DNA of 64,000 nucleotides from Betaproteobacteria bacterium. Its GTDB lineage: Bacteria > Pseudomonadota > Gammaproteobacteria > Burkholderiales > Usitatibacteraceae. The notes beneath the pieces were generated by a model that worked only from the letters and a program-made list of their open reading frames with translations, did no database searches and was not told where the DNA came from. The stretch is taken from NCBI GenBank assembly GCA_016720925.1, contig JADKJR010000039.1, positions 22,247 through 86,246 of the forward strand, read 5' to 3'. Shown piece after piece: positions 27,180-35,767 of this stretch (position 1 is its first letter; each line of letters opens with the position of its first letter). The translations under genes were made by a program, and so were the position numbers.

Positions 27180-27818
27180 CTACTTGAACATTTCGACATC
27201 GCCGCCAACGACGACATTTCGCAGACGCATGTTGTATTCGCTTTCGCGTTCCACGATCGTGTGGTTGTGAAGTTCGCGAATTTTTTTGACCAGCACCCGG
27301 CCCGTAGCGGGAAAGTAATAGATCTTGCGCGGATGCACGCCCAGCATGTCCTCCGCGACCACGCGAATACCTTCGTTATGCAAGTATTCCATGACAAAGC
27401 TGGCATTGGATTCGCCGACATTGTTCATGGTGAAACCGCGCAATACATTGCCACCGCCAAAAACCTTGGCCTCCATTCTGTCGCGCCGCCCGCCCATCTT
27501 GATCATCTGGTTGATGAGGATCTCCATCGCGAAGGTGCCATAGCGGGCCGACATCGAGACGGGGCTGGCCGGATCCTTCTCGCTGCGCGGCAGCATGAAG
27601 TGATTCATGCCCCCGGTCCCAGCCTGCGGATCGCGAATGCACGCCGCCACGCATGAGCCTAGAACCGTCACCAGCACCATGTTCTTGTCCGTCGCAAAGT
27701 ATTCACCCGGCAAAATCTTGGCTGCCTCCAGCCCGAACTTGTTGTCGAAGTAGCGGGTGGGGGCGTTTTCGGCAGGGACTGGATTGTGAACGTCACTCAT
27801 ATTGCCCATGTTGCTCAA
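27180..27818 (-). CDS. cheD: Chemoreceptor glutamine deamidase CheD
   Basis: The protein has 212 residues. The catalytic cysteine and histidine are in LVTVLGSCVAACIRDPQAG and GGMNHFMLPRSEKD, and the conserved VFGGGNVLRGF and GVHPRKIYYFPATGRV follow. It deamidates receptor glutamines. It overlaps cheR by four bases. Confidence 0.95.
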   Translation of the reverse strand: MSNMGNMSDVHNPVPAENAPTRYFDNKFGLEAAKILPGEYFATDKNMVLVTVLGSCVAACIRDPQAGTGGMNHFMLPRSEKDPASPVSMSARYGTFAMEILINQMIKMGGRRDRMEAKVFGGGNVLRGFTMNNVGESNASFVMEYLHNEGIRVVAEDMLGVHPRKIYYFPATGRVLVKKIRELHNHTIVERESEYNMRLRNVVVGGDVEMFK

Positions 27819-28726
27819 TTGACCAATTCGTAGACAGTCTTGCCGCGAATGCGAAACGTTTCGCGGCCGTTATAGAAGAAATTTTCCGAATGGCCGGCAA
27901 ACAGCAGCCCATCCTTCCTCAATAGCGGCGCAAACCGGTCAAGAATCCTGGTCTGTGTTTCCTTGTTGAAATAGATCATGACATTGCGGCAAAAAATCGC
28001 CGCCAAGGGTGCCGAGGACGCCATTTCCCAGCCAGTCTCATGCAAATTGATTTGCCTGAATTCGACCATTCGCTGCACTTGCGGCCGTATGCGCACGAAG
28101 CCCGCCTGGTCGCCGGTGCCCTTGAGAAAAAACCGTTTCAGGCGTTGCGGCGTGAGTGTCGCCACTTTCTCCGCCGCGTAGACACCACGTTTCGCGCTTG
28201 CCAGCGCATCCGTATCGAGATCGGATGCGATGATACGTATCGGTGGCGCGTCGCTGCCGAATGCTTCGATCGCGGCCATGGCAATCGAATAGGGTTCTTC
28301 ACCGGTCGAGCATGCGGCGCTCCATACCGTCAATGGTTGATCATGATGGAGTTTCTGCAAATGCTCGGCCAGGATCGTAAAGTGATGCGCTTCCCGGAAG
28401 AAGTACGTGAGATTGGTGGTGAGCGCATTGATGAACCGCACATGCTCTTCGCTGCCGGACGACTCGACGAAATCCAGATACTCGCGGAAGCTGGTGAATC
28501 CGAGTTGCCGCAATCGCTTGGCCAGCCGGCTGTACGCCATTGGCTTCTTGTTTTCGTTAAGAGATATTCCTGCGAAGTCAAAGATCATTCGCTTGAGGCG
28601 CGCGAAATCCGCGTCTGAAAAATCGAACACCTGAAACGCCGCCCCCATCGCGTCGCCGGGCAACGGGACCGACTCCCGCGCTGATTCATGCGCAGGGGTG
28701 ACGATACCCGGTGGCGGTCGATTCAT
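27815..28726 (-). CDS. cheR: Chemotaxis protein methyltransferase
   Basis: The protein has 303 residues. The N-terminal helical domain (DFARLKRMIFDFAGISLNEN) is followed by the SAM-binding domain (TNLTYFFREAHHFTILAEHL, VWSAACSTGEEPYSIAMAAI, FCRNVMIYFNKETQTRIL). It methylates receptor glutamates. Overlaps of four bases with both neighbours show tight coupling. Confidence 0.95.
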   Translation of the reverse strand: MNRPPPGIVTPAHESARESVPLPGDAMGAAFQVFDFSDADFARLKRMIFDFAGISLNENKKPMAYSRLAKRLRQLGFTSFREYLDFVESSGSEEHVRFINALTTNLTYFFREAHHFTILAEHLQKLHHDQPLTVWSAACSTGEEPYSIAMAAIEAFGSDAPPIRIIASDLDTDALASAKRGVYAAEKVATLTPQRLKRFFLKGTGDQAGFVRIRPQVQRMVEFRQINLHETGWEMASSAPLAAIFCRNVMIYFNKETQTRILDRFAPLLRKDGLLFAGHSENFFYNGRETFRIRGKTVYELVN

Positions 28727-29295
28727 GCGCCATCCTCGGTGCCGGATTTCGTCGACAGATCACGCCACGCGGTGAGTATTTTTTTTGCGTCCTTCCAGAA
28801 TAGCTGGCTGCGTTCCACGCCGACCGACATTGCCAGGCGGTTCGTCACGGATTTCGACGTGAAGGCAAGTTCGCGCAGATTTTTTGCCTCAAGCAGCTCG
28901 GCGCCGAGCAAATCAACCTCGTCGCTCGCCGTGTTTTCCAGCCTCAGCAGCAACTGCATTTTAGCTGCCACCAAGGGTGGGAGATCCTGTGCCTTGGCGC
29001 GATGCCCGGGGGAGACCGGCGTGGTGGCGCTGTCAACCGCCGGGGTGCGGCCGTTGCCGGACGGATCAATCACCGCGATGAGTTCCCGCTCAATCAGTTG
29101 GCGAATCTGCGATTCCAGCAATTCACTCAGGCTGCCGGCGCGTTCCAGCAGTCGGCCGAAAGAAAGATTGCCGTCGATGAGAAACAATACCGATCGCAGT
29201 TTCGGCGTGATGTCGGACGTACGTGCGCGCATCTTGGTAATTCCCGCTTCGGTGCGCGTAAGGATGCTGTCGAAATGCAATACTCTATCGGCCAT
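28723..29295 (-). CDS. Unknown protein encoded within the chemosensory operon
   Basis: The protein has 190 residues and no signal peptide or membrane segment. The N-terminal region (TPKLRSVLFLIDGNLSFGRL, LSELLESQIRQLIERELIAV) looks like a winged-helix-type module with a regulator-like turn. A Pro/Ala-rich linker follows, then an all-helical part (VAAKMQLLLRLENTASDEVD, LAFTSKSVTNRLAMSVGVER). It overlaps cheR by four bases and the cheA end by eleven, so it is made together with the signalling proteins. No function can be assigned. Confidence 0.7.
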   Translation of the reverse strand: MADRVLHFDSILTRTEAGITKMRARTSDITPKLRSVLFLIDGNLSFGRLLERAGSLSELLESQIRQLIERELIAVIDPSGNGRTPAVDSATTPVSPGHRAKAQDLPPLVAAKMQLLLRLENTASDEVDLLGAELLEAKNLRELAFTSKSVTNRLAMSVGVERSQLFWKDAKKILTAWRDLSTKSGTEDGA

Positions 29296-31331
29296 CGGTC
29301 ACCTCAACAGCCGTGCCTACAGTGGAGAATTCGCGCGCCACGGAATGTGCGACGCTGATGAGATAAGTGGCGTCGAGAATGAGCGCGACGCGGCCGTCAC
29401 CCAGAATGGTCGCGCCCGACACACCCTTGACCCGGCGGAAATTGGCTTCAATGCTCTTCAGCACGACCTGGTGCTGGCCCAGCAGTTCGTCGGCGCGAAT
29501 CGCTGCACGCCTGTCATCCACTTCCAGCACGACCAGGAAGTCGCTTGCATTCGGATCGCGCGCGGGCAAATTGAACAATTCAGGCAGCGAAGTGATCGGA
29601 ATATATTCTTCTCTCATCCGTACGACATCATTGCCATTCACCGTCTTTATGTCGGACATCGATGACTGAAGTGATTGAGCGATATTGGCCAGCGGCAGAA
29701 TGTATGTTTCGCCGGATACCGATATCGACATTCCCTCAGAATCGCAAGAGTGAGGGAAGACGAATGGTCATGCTGGTGCCCCGGCCGGAAATGGATTCGA
29801 TCTCGATTTTCCCGCCCAGCAAATGCACGTTTTGCCAGACCACGTCCATTCCCACGCCGCGCCCCGAAACATTGGTGACCGCAGCGGCGGTGGAAAATCC
29901 GGGTGTGAAAATCAGCTGCCAGACTTCTTCATCCTCCCAGGTATCGCCGCCATCCAGGCCCAGCTCGCGCGCCTTCGCAAGAATGCGCTCGCGGCTCAGC
30001 CCGGCACCGTCATCGGTTACGGTAATCACAATGTTGCCGCCCTGGTGCGATGCCGCGACCGTAAGCAGTCCGATCGGGTGTTTGCCAAGATTGGCGCGTT
30101 CCTCGGGCGACTCGATGCCGTGATCGATTGCGTTTCGGACCAAATGCGTCAGCGGGTCCACAATTTTCTCAATCACACTCTTGTCCAGCTCGGTATCTTC
30201 GCCGAGCAATTGAAGTTCGACCTCTTTCCCAAGTTTTTCGGCGAGATCGCGCGTCAATCGCGGCAGGCGGCTGAATACAAAACTGATGGGCAACATGCGT
30301 ATCGCCAAAATGGCACCCTGCAGTTCGCGGGTGTTGCGTTGCAGCTGCGCGAGGCCGACGCCGAGGCGTGTTTGCGCTTCCGGGTCGATTCCTTCCGCGG
30401 ATTGCGTCAGCATCGCTTCGGCGATCACCAATTCGCCGACGAGGTTGATCAGCTGATCGACTTTGTCCACATTGACGCGAATCGAACTGGCATCAACCAG
30501 GGATGCGAGTTGAATGTCGGAATCGGCGGCATGCAGTCCTGCCGCTTGCATGGCTGGAATCCCCCGGGCTTCATGACTGGTGATGTCGAAGAACCCGTAG
30601 CCTCCATCGCGATCGTCGTCGCGGGATGCGGCTGCCTTGGCTCGCGTTCCGCGTCGCTCGTAAGCGCTTATGTGAATGGCATCAGCGGGCACGAGGAATT
30701 CCAGGCTTTCGCGGAGCTCGTCGTCGTCAATGTCGGTATTGAGATTGAATGAGTAGGAAAGCAGCCGCTCGTCGATGCTCTGGGTCGCGATGTCCGTAAC
30801 TACGCCAAGGCCGCCGATGTCTGCATTAAGCGCGGTGAGCGCATCGGGCTCCCCGTATGCGCTTTTTTCCAGATGAATGCAGATATGGAAACGCGGAGGC
30901 GCCGGTGCCTCTGGCTCTTCAACGGCCGGTAGGTCCAGCAGAATCTCTTCTGATACGGCAAGCAGTGCCTCGCGCAGCGATTGCATCGACGGCAGATCTG
31001 GTACCGCTTTCTGCTCCAGTGAATGCAGGTGTTTTCGCATTACGTCGCTGGCACCCAGGAAAACGTTGACCATTGGTCTAGTCAGGGAAATCTTGCCTTT
31101 GCGTACGCGGTCGAGAATGGTCTCGAAATCATGCGTGAATTCGGACAAGGCCATGTGTCCAAATGCGGCCGCGCCACCCTTGACGGAATGGACCGCGCGA
31201 AATATTGCGTTAAGCGACTCGGCGTCTGGCGCGCGCAGGTTGACCGCCACCAGCAGCGACTCAAGCGCGCTGATGTGTTCGTGCGCTTCTTCGAAGAAGG
31301 CCTTCGCGAATCGGGACAGGTCAAGGGCCAT
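29285..31331 (-). CDS. cheA: Chemotaxis histidine kinase CheA, broken between its catalytic and CheW-like domains
   Basis: Read from 31331, the first 531 residues contain the phosphotransfer domain with histidine 48 (FRAVHSVKGGAAAFGH), a linker region, the dimerisation helix and the ATP-binding domain (HLVRNAIDHGIESPEERANL, DDGAGLSRERI, GRGVGMDVVWQNVHLLGG). The frame ends at a TGA at 29736. The CheW-like regulatory domain continues from 29731 to 29285 (SVSGETYILPLANIAQSLQS). Adding one base near 29762 and one near 29738 restores LPLTLAILEGMSISV, the normal CheA join, giving about 682 residues. As written there are two proteins, and the CheW-like one could start at its own ATG at 29731. Confidence 0.9.
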
Positions 31332-31342
31332 TGCGTTGGAGC

Positions 31343-31717
31343 CTACGCCGGTGTTTGCGCAAATACCCTTTTCAGCATTTCCAGCAATTTGTCCGGGTCA
31401 AAGGGTTTTACCATCCAGCCTGTTGCGCCAGCCTCGCGTCCCTGCTGCTTCAGTTCTTGCGATGACTCGGTGGTGAGCATCATGATCGGCACTTTCCTGT
31501 AGTTGGGTAGTCCCCGCAGGGCCTTGATAAACGCGATGCCATCCATCTTTGGCATGTTCTGATCGGTCAGCACCAGGTCGGCCTGATGCGCCCTGGCGAA
31601 TGCCAGGCCCTGTTCTGCGTCTTCAGCTTCGATGACCTTGTAGCCATTGCTGGCCAACACATAAGCCAGCATTTGACGAATGGACGGGGAATCATCGACG
31701 GTAAGGATAGTCTTCAT
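31343..31717 (-). CDS. cheY: Chemotaxis response regulator CheY
   Basis: A single receiver domain of 124 residues starts at the ATG at 31717 (MKTILTVDDSPSIRQML). The acidic pair is VDDS, the phospho-acceptor is in LVLTDQNMPKMDG, the conserved threonine in IMMLTTESSQELK and the lysine in WMVKPFDPDKLL. It lies 11 bases upstream of cheA. Confidence 0.95.
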   Translation of the reverse strand: MKTILTVDDSPSIRQMLAYVLASNGYKVIEAEDAEQGLAFARAHQADLVLTDQNMPKMDGIAFIKALRGLPNYRKVPIMMLTTESSQELKQQGREAGATGWMVKPFDPDKLLEMLKRVFAQTPA

Positions 31718-31769
31718 GATCGCTCTATAAAAGGAAAGGCTTTGGCCGGAATATTCAATTGAAAGTACG

Positions 31770-32240
31770 TTAGAACAACTCGATTTCCCCCGACGCGAGG
31801 TGGGCATTGTCGACCGGTTTGTGAAGCGAGATGTCGAGCGCTGCCAAGTTGTCGTTGGCTTGTTCGACAAGGCGCGCAAGCTTCGCGGTCGCGTCGTCCT
31901 GCATGCCGCCGGGCTGAAGCGCTTCAACGGCCAGATTTACTTCGTTCAGCAGGGAGGCGAGGCGGGTCTGCGCGTGCGCAAGCAACTGGTCGGAGATGTC
32001 CTGAAATTGCAACGCCGCAAATGCCTCGCGCTTCGAAGGATTCATCACCGCCACGACATCCTGCGCGCGCATTGCCGTGAATGCGGGCATCAACCGGTCG
32101 ATGGCGTCCTTGAGAATGGCGCGTGTTTCGCCGATCTCCATGTGCGCCGAGTTGACTTGCGAAGACAATCGCGTCGCCAATTCGTGCATCGCCAGCAACG
32201 ATGCATAGGATGGACTGCCATTTTGGCTGGCAACGGTCAT
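31770..32240 (-). CDS. CheZ-like chemotaxis protein (probable CheY-phosphate phosphatase)
   Basis: The protein has 156 residues and is almost entirely helical. The segment FAALQFQDISDQLLAHAQTR resembles the CheZ active-site helix, which carries a QD pair in the same setting. It ends in SGEIELF, a short acidic/hydrophobic tail like the CheY-binding tail of CheZ. It lies between cheW and cheY and overlaps cheW by four bases. It is shorter than enterobacterial CheZ (about 214 residues), so the assignment is probable rather than firm. Confidence 0.6.
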   Translation of the reverse strand: MTVASQNGSPSYASLLAMHELATRLSSQVNSAHMEIGETRAILKDAIDRLMPAFTAMRAQDVVAVMNPSKREAFAALQFQDISDQLLAHAQTRLASLLNEVNLAVEALQPGGMQDDATAKLARLVEQANDNLAALDISLHKPVDNAHLASGEIELF

Positions 32241-32740
32241 GCAGCCGCCTGCTCGACGAGCTCCATCTCCGCACTCGACATCAGTCGTTCAATATCGAGC
32301 AGGATCAGCAGGCGATCATCGACCGTCGCAAGTCCGGTGAGAAACTGCGTGTCAAGCGTGCCAAATTCCGGCGCTGGATGGATATCAGCTTCCGCCAGCG
32401 AGATCACGTCGGACACGCCGTCGACTACTATGCCAATCACCCGCTTGCCGATGTTGAGGATGATCACCGCGGTCAGTTCGTTGAACACCGGTTCGCCGAG
32501 CTGAAATTTGAGGCGCATATCGACAATGGGGACGATAACGCCGCGCAAATTGATGACGCCCTTGATAAAGGCCGGTGTATTGGCGATTCGCGTCACGGCC
32601 TCATAACTGCGAATTTCCTGCACCTTGAGGATATCGATGGCATATTCCTCGGTGCCCAGGGTAAACGTCAACAGTTCCACCATCTTTATCAATACATCGG
32701 GGGCGCCGGATCTTGATCGGGAAAGTGATTTCATGTTCAT
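32237..32740 (-). CDS. cheW: Chemotaxis coupling protein CheW
   Basis: The protein has 167 residues with a typical two-barrel CheW fold: LLTFTLGTEEYAIDILKVQE, TPAFIKGVINLRGVIVPIVD, VIGIVVDGVSDVISL and RLLILLDIERLMSS. It starts ATG at 32740 with a short unstructured N-terminus of about 20 residues. It is the first gene of the operon, which contains no chemoreceptor or flagellar gene in this window. Confidence 0.95.
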   Translation of the reverse strand: MNMKSLSRSRSGAPDVLIKMVELLTFTLGTEEYAIDILKVQEIRSYEAVTRIANTPAFIKGVINLRGVIVPIVDMRLKFQLGEPVFNELTAVIILNIGKRVIGIVVDGVSDVISLAEADIHPAPEFGTLDTQFLTGLATVDDRLLILLDIERLMSSAEMELVEQAAA

Positions 32741-33101
32741 CGTCGAGAAATTGTCTGTTTTGCCGTCTGGATACGGTCTGGTCAGGATGTAGTTCGTCCA
32801 GTAAACATCGTCAAGCCTGCAAACGTCAACACTGGTGCGGACATGGTCAAGAAACCGGGTTCACCTGCCAGAGCATGACTCTAACATGTGAGTATCGCCA
32901 AACCGATCTGGACAACTTTCGGCGGGATCGGCAGCGCCACCCTGACTATTGATCGGTGGGTCGAATTTCCGCTCGGTTCGAAGTACGGCTAAACTACAAA
33001 ATGTCCTGCTGAGGCACGCAAGATGCGTTCGCGTCCGATGTGGATACTTTGACCGAATTTCATGGGTCGGCAAACAAGCATAACAATCTGAGAGGCTTCT
33101 T
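32741..33101. other. Divergent intergenic region between cheW and the FecR-domain gene
   Basis: No coding sequence is convincing here. It must hold the promoters of both the chemosensory operon and the FecR gene. Two TTGACG hexamers occur on the minus strand about 60-85 bases before cheW, but no good -10 partner was recognised. Confidence 0.35.
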
Positions 33102-34745
33102 GTGAATAGTTCCTTCAAGGACCGGCGCCGGGCATGCGTTTTCGCCGCGGCAATGATCGCGTTGTTCCAGTTGGCGCAACCGGCGTGGTCGCAAGCGGAA
33201 GGCCCGTTCTATGTTCATCCCGCGAAAGCGGGGGACACGTTGATCCACCTCGCCAATCGATACCTGATCAAATCGAATGATTGGCAATCGCTGCAAAAAC
33301 TCAACAAGATCGCGGATCCGCAACGCATTCGGCCCGGTACGGCAATCAGGATTCCGCTTGTTGCCATGAAGACCGATCCGGCTCCGTTGAACGTTGTCTC
33401 GGTTGAGGGGCCGGCGGAATCGGCCGGCGGCAAGCTTGTCGTTGGCAGTACCATCGGCGAAGGCCAGAGTATCAAGACCGGGGACAATGGCTTTGTCACC
33501 CTCAGATTGGCGGACGGCTCGACCATCGTCGTCCAATCGAAATCACAGGTGAGGATGGAGATCGCACGAACCATTGCCAATACATCGGGTGTCCCGGTCA
33601 CGCGCGCGCATCTTGAATCCGGGCGCCTTGAAGCCAAGGTGGAAAAACGATCCGGTCCGGCGGCAAGATTTGAGGTCACCACGCCGACTTCAAACATGGG
33701 CGTGCGCGGAACGCAATTCCGCGCGAGCAGCGACGACAGCGGAAAGACATCGCGCGGCGAGGTAGTCGAAGGAACGGTGTATGTCGCGGACGCGACGGCG
33801 GTAAATAGCCTGGACGTTTCCGCCGGTTTTGGTACCGTGGTCGAGCAGGGTAGAGCGCCCGTCCCACCGGTAAAGCTGCTGGTCGCGCCAGACCTTTCCG
33901 GCGTACCACGACTGCAGGAGCGACTTACGCTTCGCTTCAAGTTTGCCGAAAGTTCCGGTGCAAACAGCTACCGAGCGCAAATTGCGGCCAATGACACTTT
34001 CACCGCTCTGCGCGCCGAGGGCATTTTCAAGACGGCCGAAGCCAAGTTTGGCGATCTCGCCGATGGGCAATACTTTCTGCGCGTTCGCGCGATCGACAGC
34101 CTCGGCATTGAAGGCGCCGATGCGGTCGTTCCATTCCGCCTGAAAGCCCGGCCGGAGCCACCCTTTGCCTCCGCGCCGCAAAACAAAGCCAGGTTCTCCG
34201 GTGAAAAGGTCGAATTCAGTTGGGCGACGTCCACCGACGCTGCGACTTACCGTTTCCAGATTGCTCGTGATCCGGCCTTTACGACATTGGTGGCTGACGA
34301 AAAATCTGTCCGTGGCAGCAGTTTCGCGCTGGCCGCAAAGCTCAATCCCGGCGATTATTTCTGGCGGGCGGCAAGTATTCGTGCAGATGGCGATGCCGGT
34401 CCTTTTGGCGACGTCCAATCGTTTACGTTGAAACCGATTCCCGCCGCGCCCAATCCGCCAAAAGAAGAAGGCGGCCGCGTCGGATTTTCGTGGGGCGGGG
34501 AATCAGGACAGAAATTTGACTTTCAGCTTGCGCGCGATATCGCGTTCAAGGATCTGGTGATGGAACGAAGGCTGGACAAACCGGAGATCACCATCGAAAA
34601 GCCAAGTGCGGCTGGCATTTATTACATGCGCTACCGCGCAATTGACCCGGATGGGTTTATCGCGCCGTTCAGCAGTGCGCAAAGCTTCGAGGTAAAGACC
34701 AATCATTGGCTGTCACTGCTATTGTTCGTGCCTTTCCTGCTTTAG
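33102..34745 (+). CDS. Secreted LysM and FecR-domain protein
   Basis: The protein has 547 residues with a GTG start at 33102 and a signal peptide (ACVFAAAMIALFQLAQPAWS, cleavage near SQA). A LysM peptidoglycan-binding domain follows at about 37-88 (KAGDTLIHLANRYLIKSNDW), then a FecR domain at about 115-215 (GFVTLRLADGSTIVVQSKSQ, PTSNMGVRGTQFRASS). The rest is fibronectin-like repeats (EFSWATSTDAATYRFQIARD, SPGDYFWRAASIR-like). The C-terminus ends in a short hydrophobic run (LSLLLFVPFLL), perhaps an anchor. Such proteins often sit next to a CHASE2 adenylate cyclase, but none is present here. Confidence 0.88.
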   Translation: MNSSFKDRRRACVFAAAMIALFQLAQPAWSQAEGPFYVHPAKAGDTLIHLANRYLIKSNDWQSLQKLNKIADPQRIRPGTAIRIPLVAMKTDPAPLNVVSVEGPAESAGGKLVVGSTIGEGQSIKTGDNGFVTLRLADGSTIVVQSKSQVRMEIARTIANTSGVPVTRAHLESGRLEAKVEKRSGPAARFEVTTPTSNMGVRGTQFRASSDDSGKTSRGEVVEGTVYVADATAVNSLDVSAGFGTVVEQGRAPVPPVKLLVAPDLSGVPRLQERLTLRFKFAESSGANSYRAQIAANDTFTALRAEGIFKTAEAKFGDLADGQYFLRVRAIDSLGIEGADAVVPFRLKARPEPPFASAPQNKARFSGEKVEFSWATSTDAATYRFQIARDPAFTTLVADEKSVRGSSFALAAKLNPGDYFWRAASIRADGDAGPFGDVQSFTLKPIPAAPNPPKEEGGRVGFSWGGESGQKFDFQLARDIAFKDLVMERRLDKPEITIEKPSAAGIYYMRYRAIDPDGFIAPFSSAQSFEVKTNHWLSLLLFVPFLL

Positions 34746-34752
34746 CGGCATC

Positions 34753-35670
34753 TTGGTGCGAAATCGATCGAACCCGGCGCCAGTGTGGCTGCCGTTCATC
34801 GTGCTGGGTGCGGCCGTCCTGATTGTGTCCAGCGCTGCAATCGTGATTCGCATCGCGCAGGCAGAGGGGGTGGCTTCCCTTGGCATCGCAGCATGGCGGC
34901 TCTCGCTGGCCGCCGCCGTGTTGTGGCCGCTGGTCTGGAGCCGGAATCATGCGCAAGTCAAGGCGCTTTCCGCCAATGAATGGCTGTTAGGCGGCCTTTC
35001 AGGCGTTTTCCTGGCCCTGCATTTCGCGACGTGGATTTCTTCGTTGGGCTATACCTCGGTCGCAAGCAGTCTGGCGCTGGTCAGCACCAATCCGGCGTGG
35101 ATTGCCCTGGCGTCATGGCTGGTTTTCCGTGAAAAATTGAGTGGTTGGCTTGTTCTTGGCATTGCCGCGGCCATAGGCGGAAGTGCGCTGATTTTCTTGT
35201 CCGATGCGCAATTGGCTCCCACGTCGCCCGGTAGCAATGCCTTGCTGGGCAATATTCTCGCCGTCATTGGCTCGCTCACGGTATGTGGCTATTTGTTGAT
35301 TGGCCGTAAACTTCGTAAAACCGTGCCGCTCCTTCCTTATATCTGGCTGGTGTATTCCAGCGCGGCAATCGTGTTGATGATCACGGCACTCGCCGCTGGT
35401 GCATCCTTGACCGGCTATTCCACGACGGCGTGGATCTGCCTGTTCGTATTGGCATTGGGTCCCCAATTGCTGGGACACAGCGCGTTCAACTGGGCGTTAA
35501 AGCACGTCTCCGCCACATTTATTGCCATCGCAATTCTGGGTGAGCCGATTGGGTCGGCGTTGCTGGCGTGGCTCATATTCGGCGAAACATTTGCGCCGCT
35601 GCAGATGGCCGGATTTTGTTTGTTGCTGGCGGGGATTTATCTCGCGTCGCGGGGTGAAAAGTCCTCCTGA
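34753..35670 (+). CDS. EamA-family (DMT superfamily) transporter
   Basis: The protein has 305 residues with about ten membrane segments in two EamA repeats (first ending near LVFREKLSGWLVLGIAAAIG, second near LAWLIFGETFAPLQMAGF). The start is TTG at 34753 or GTG at 34756. Substrate is unknown; relatives export metabolites such as amino acids. It follows the FecR gene by eight bases. Confidence 0.9.
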   Translation: MVRNRSNPAPVWLPFIVLGAAVLIVSSAAIVIRIAQAEGVASLGIAAWRLSLAAAVLWPLVWSRNHAQVKALSANEWLLGGLSGVFLALHFATWISSLGYTSVASSLALVSTNPAWIALASWLVFREKLSGWLVLGIAAAIGGSALIFLSDAQLAPTSPGSNALLGNILAVIGSLTVCGYLLIGRKLRKTVPLLPYIWLVYSSAAIVLMITALAAGASLTGYSTTAWICLFVLALGPQLLGHSAFNWALKHVSATFIAIAILGEPIGSALLAWLIFGETFAPLQMAGFCLLLAGIYLASRGEKSS

Positions 35671-35718
35671 AAGCTGCTCACCGGCTGGCCGGTTGCGGTG
35701 ATCGTCGCAACCGTCGCT

Positions 35719-35724
35719 TATAAT
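35719..35724 (+). promoter_or_regulatory. Candidate promoter -10 element for the glycosyltransferase
   Basis: A perfect TATAAT lies 44 bases before the TTG start at 35768. A TTGCGG at 35693-35698 is the nearest -35 candidate but at 20-base spacing, so only the -10 is well supported. Confidence 0.4.
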
Positions 35725-35767
35725 CTCTCCTCCTGCAAATTTACACGCGCCTACCGGGCGCTCCCCC

